Of a stretch of 42,782 nt of DNA, positions 41,136 through 42,782 are shown piece after piece. The DNA comes from an uncultured Acidobacteriia bacterium. GTDB lineage: Bacteria > Acidobacteriota > Terriglobia > Bryobacterales > Bryobacteraceae. Below the pieces are notes generated by a model. It made no database searches. It was not told the origin of the DNA and saw nothing but the letters and a program-made list of their open reading frames with translations. The stretch spans positions 1 to 42,782 of the forward strand of contig CAIQWJ010000056.1 of the NCBI GenBank assembly GCA_903875575.1, written 5' to 3'. Every line of letters starts with the position of its first letter. Position 1 is the first letter of the stretch. The position numbers and the translations under genes are program-made.

Positions 41136-42389
41136 CTATGTCCCACGACATCTAACACTTAGAAGTCGTGTCGATCTAAACGATGCCGACTTAGTTTCAA
41201 GGACCTCACACAAGTACCCCATATCAGCACAAAAGTCAGTTTGGCCGGCAAGTTCCAACGCCCGCATCGTATAATTGTGGCTGAAGACCATCTTATTGAT
41301 GTGCCACACGCCAGAATCACTGTTGTATTCCCGTGGATCGAGTACGGTGCATACGCCTAAGCGACGCAGCCACTCGGCATTCACGGGCTGCATGAATACT
41401 CGGGGAAGGATTAGCTGAGGCACACCGTGGGCGATCGCCGCTGCAGCGGTTCCAATGCCGCCATGGTGCACTACGGCACGAGCACCTACCAACGAGACCG
41501 ACAGTGGCTCAAACACTTTCCACTCAAGATGGCTGGGCAAATGCCTTTCGCTGGAATCGATGTCGCCTCCGCCCAGGACAATGCCACGGCAGAGCAGTCG
41601 TGTGCATATTTTGGCGCTCTCTTCAATAAATCGCTTATGCCAGACTCTTGTGGTTCCTTCGGTTCCCAAGCAAAACACCACGTGACCGGATCCCAACACA
41701 GCCATCGGGGCTGCGCCGGTGCGCGGTTTCGAGTTGGCAGGCAGAATGAATCCGACTTTGTGAACACCCTGAGCGGCACCAATTTCGGGTACGAATCCTC
41801 CAGGCCACAGTGCAATGGTTGGTACTCGCGCCCGCGTTGATCGGAAAAGACGCGGGACATGAGCGTTTCCGACGTGCAGCCCGAGCACTCTTGCTTCTAT
41901 ACGCCATTGTTCTTGCCACCGTTGCTCAAGCGCGTGTTGGACCCCTTCCACCTTTCCATTACCTTCTAGCGGCGCGCATCCCGATAGCGCTGGAAGATCC
42001 AGCACTAGACGGAACGCCGGTACATCCATTTCACGATGGATCGCAAGGTCCGCCCAAACGTTTGGCCGGTCAGTAGTTAAAATAACCAACGTCGAGGGAT
42101 CAAGATTGATCAGAAGGCGATAGATCGTCGCGTTCCAAGCCACTGCGTGTCGTTGCCAAAAAACCGCACTGTATCGCGTTGTGAGTATCCATTTGTCTTC
42201 CAGAGCAACCTGGCATGCCTCTTCCGTCGACAGTGGAACGAAAGATAGCCCGTCCTGCTCAGTTCTCTCGCGGAAGCATGTGTTCGCAATAAGGGTAACT
42301 TGATGCCGCCGCCGGCGCAGATTTCGGCCGATTTCTATCAGTGGAAGCACGTCGCCCGCACTGCCAACCGCAATCATCACATAATGCAT
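41136..42389 (-). CDS. GT1-type (UGT/MGT-like) glycosyltransferase
   Basis: The 417-residue GT-B fold protein has an N-terminal acceptor domain starting MHYVMIAVGSAGDVLPLIEI and a C-terminal donor domain. The donor signature is VHHGGIGTAAAAIAHGVPQL followed by P-x-x-x-Q-P-x-N-A-E. This matches GT1 enzymes that glycosylate lipids, macrolides or terpenoids, with rhamnosyltransferase-like members among them. It has no signal peptide. It precedes the GMC oxidoreductase on the same strand with a 57-base gap, so they may form a small tailoring unit. GC is visibly lower than in the lysine operon. Confidence 0.87.
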   Translation of the reverse strand: MHYVMIAVGSAGDVLPLIEIGRNLRRRRHQVTLIANTCFRERTEQDGLSFVPLSTEEACQVALEDKWILTTRYSAVFWQRHAVAWNATIYRLLINLDPSTLVILTTDRPNVWADLAIHREMDVPAFRLVLDLPALSGCAPLEGNGKVEGVQHALEQRWQEQWRIEARVLGLHVGNAHVPRLFRSTRARVPTIALWPGGFVPEIGAAQGVHKVGFILPANSKPRTGAAPMAVLGSGHVVFCLGTEGTTRVWHKRFIEESAKICTRLLCRGIVLGGGDIDSSERHLPSHLEWKVFEPLSVSLVGARAVVHHGGIGTAAAAIAHGVPQLILPRVFMQPVNAEWLRRLGVCTVLDPREYNSDSGVWHINKMVFSHNYTMRALELAGQTDFCADMGYLCEVLETKSASFRSTRLLSVRCRGT

Positions 42390-42643
42390 GTAGTCTTCTC
42401 ATTCATTTCGTTACACAGCTATGGTTCTTGACGCCGATTCGCGAGCATGCGAACCAGCTCTCGATCTCGAAGAGTTACAGCGGCGTAGCCGCCCATGTTG
42501 GGGCGCCGCATCTTGACGCTGAAACTGTATTAGGGGCTATCCGTACCGCATGCCTTGGCAATTGCCAAGACCAGATCGTCAGCCACGTTAAAAGCCGCGC
42601 AGATAGAACGACGCATCCGTCGACTACTCGTATAGCCAACCCC
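42390..42643. other. Region between glycosyltransferase and right-edge IS
   Basis: No convincing gene is visible. A perfect 16-base palindrome (CTTGGCAA-TTGCCAAG) lies at 42554-42569. A plus-strand open frame from 42341 covers much of the region but has no ribosome binding site or family match. Confidence 0.4.
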
Positions 42644-42782
42644 TAGCAGCCCGTGGTAATAGTCAGTTTTTTCTCGACAACATGTGACCTGGCAAATGTT
42701 CCGAACGTCACTTATATATGGCGATGGGAAAGAAGCGGGAGCGTCAGCAGGAGTTCTGGATCGCAGCGAAGGATGTGGTCGA
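42644..42782 (+). mobile_element. Left end of an insertion sequence (truncated by window)
   Basis: The DNA from about 42644 (TAGCAGCCCGTGG) leads into a transposase start at 42718. The TAGCAGCCCGT-like end followed by a T-run resembles terminal repeats of some IS5/IS1182-like elements. The boundary is approximate because the right end is outside the window. Confidence 0.4.
42718..42782 (+). CDS. Transposase N-terminus (partial, runs off right edge)
   Basis: The frame MAMGKKRERQQEFWIAAKDV remains open to the window end. This opening is like IS5/IS1182-group transposases, which begin MGKKRERQQ-x-x-W-[IV]-A. Only 21 codons are visible, so the family is inferred and completeness is unknown. Confidence 0.6.
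   Translation, partial: MAMGKKRERQQEFWIAAKDVV

Overview
The window looks like a chromosomal segment of an acidobacterium of the Bryobacterales/Solibacter type. This is inferred from high GC (one sampled ClpB-coding line is 65% GC), a TIGR03435-type secreted protein, a VWFA-related protein of the acidobacterial TIGR03436 type, many secreted proteins and frequent TTG/GTG starts with clear Shine-Dalgarno sites. Both edges cut into what appear to be insertion-sequence transposase genes: a minus-strand start at 1-44 and a plus-strand start at 42718-42782.

Region 1 (about 0.4-9.5 kb) holds single-gene units: a secreted collagen-like protein with 78-bp tandem repeats, a secreted two-repeat protein, a minus-strand pair (HGSNAT/DUF1624 membrane protein and alpha/beta hydrolase), a secreted ThuA-domain protein with a strong terminator, an M15-type peptidase and a MATE efflux pump. 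Region 2 (9.6-13.2 kb) has two overlapping genes for secreted proteins, the second ending in a PAN/apple-like domain. They lie between the intact MATE gene and a decayed second copy of the MATE 3' end, which abuts a TIGR03435 gene.

Region 3 (13.2-18.4 kb) is a signalling locus: an NtrC-type sigma-54 activator, an intergenic region with two adjacent palindromes and a candidate -24/-12 promoter, a small ORF, and a hybrid histidine kinase (GAF, four PAS, HisKA, ATPase, receiver). Region 4 (19.0-23.2 kb) is a protein-quality-control cluster, hsp20-clpB-htpX, behind a near-consensus sigma-70 promoter. A GAF-GGDEF-EAL gene follows convergently; it is broken by an in-frame amber codon and lacks the start of its GGDEF domain.

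Region 5 (25.3-28.2 kb, minus strand) contains an RHH-type antitoxin and Doc toxin with a 10-bp-periodic operator, then an APH-fold kinase translationally coupled to a divergent enolase with changes at two conserved active-site positions. Region 6 (28.2-34.9 kb, minus strand) is a lysine/diaminopimelate operon, reading from its promoter: lysine riboswitch, M20 deacylase (DapE-like), asd, lysC, dapB, dapA, dapD and a CusF-like copper-binding lipoprotein. Together these encode most steps from aspartate toward diaminopimelate, under lysine feedback at the RNA level and probably through the ACT domains of LysC.

Region 7 (34.9-39.6 kb) holds a Tat-exported VWFA protein, a large secreted alpha/beta hydrolase, a DUF4287 protein and an alkaline-phosphatase-superfamily protein. 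Region 8 (39.6-42.8 kb) has visibly lower GC (45% in one sampled line) and carries a GMC-type oxidoreductase and a GT1-type glycosyltransferase next to the right-edge insertion sequence, which suggests acquired DNA. No rRNA, tRNA or CRISPR array was recognised.
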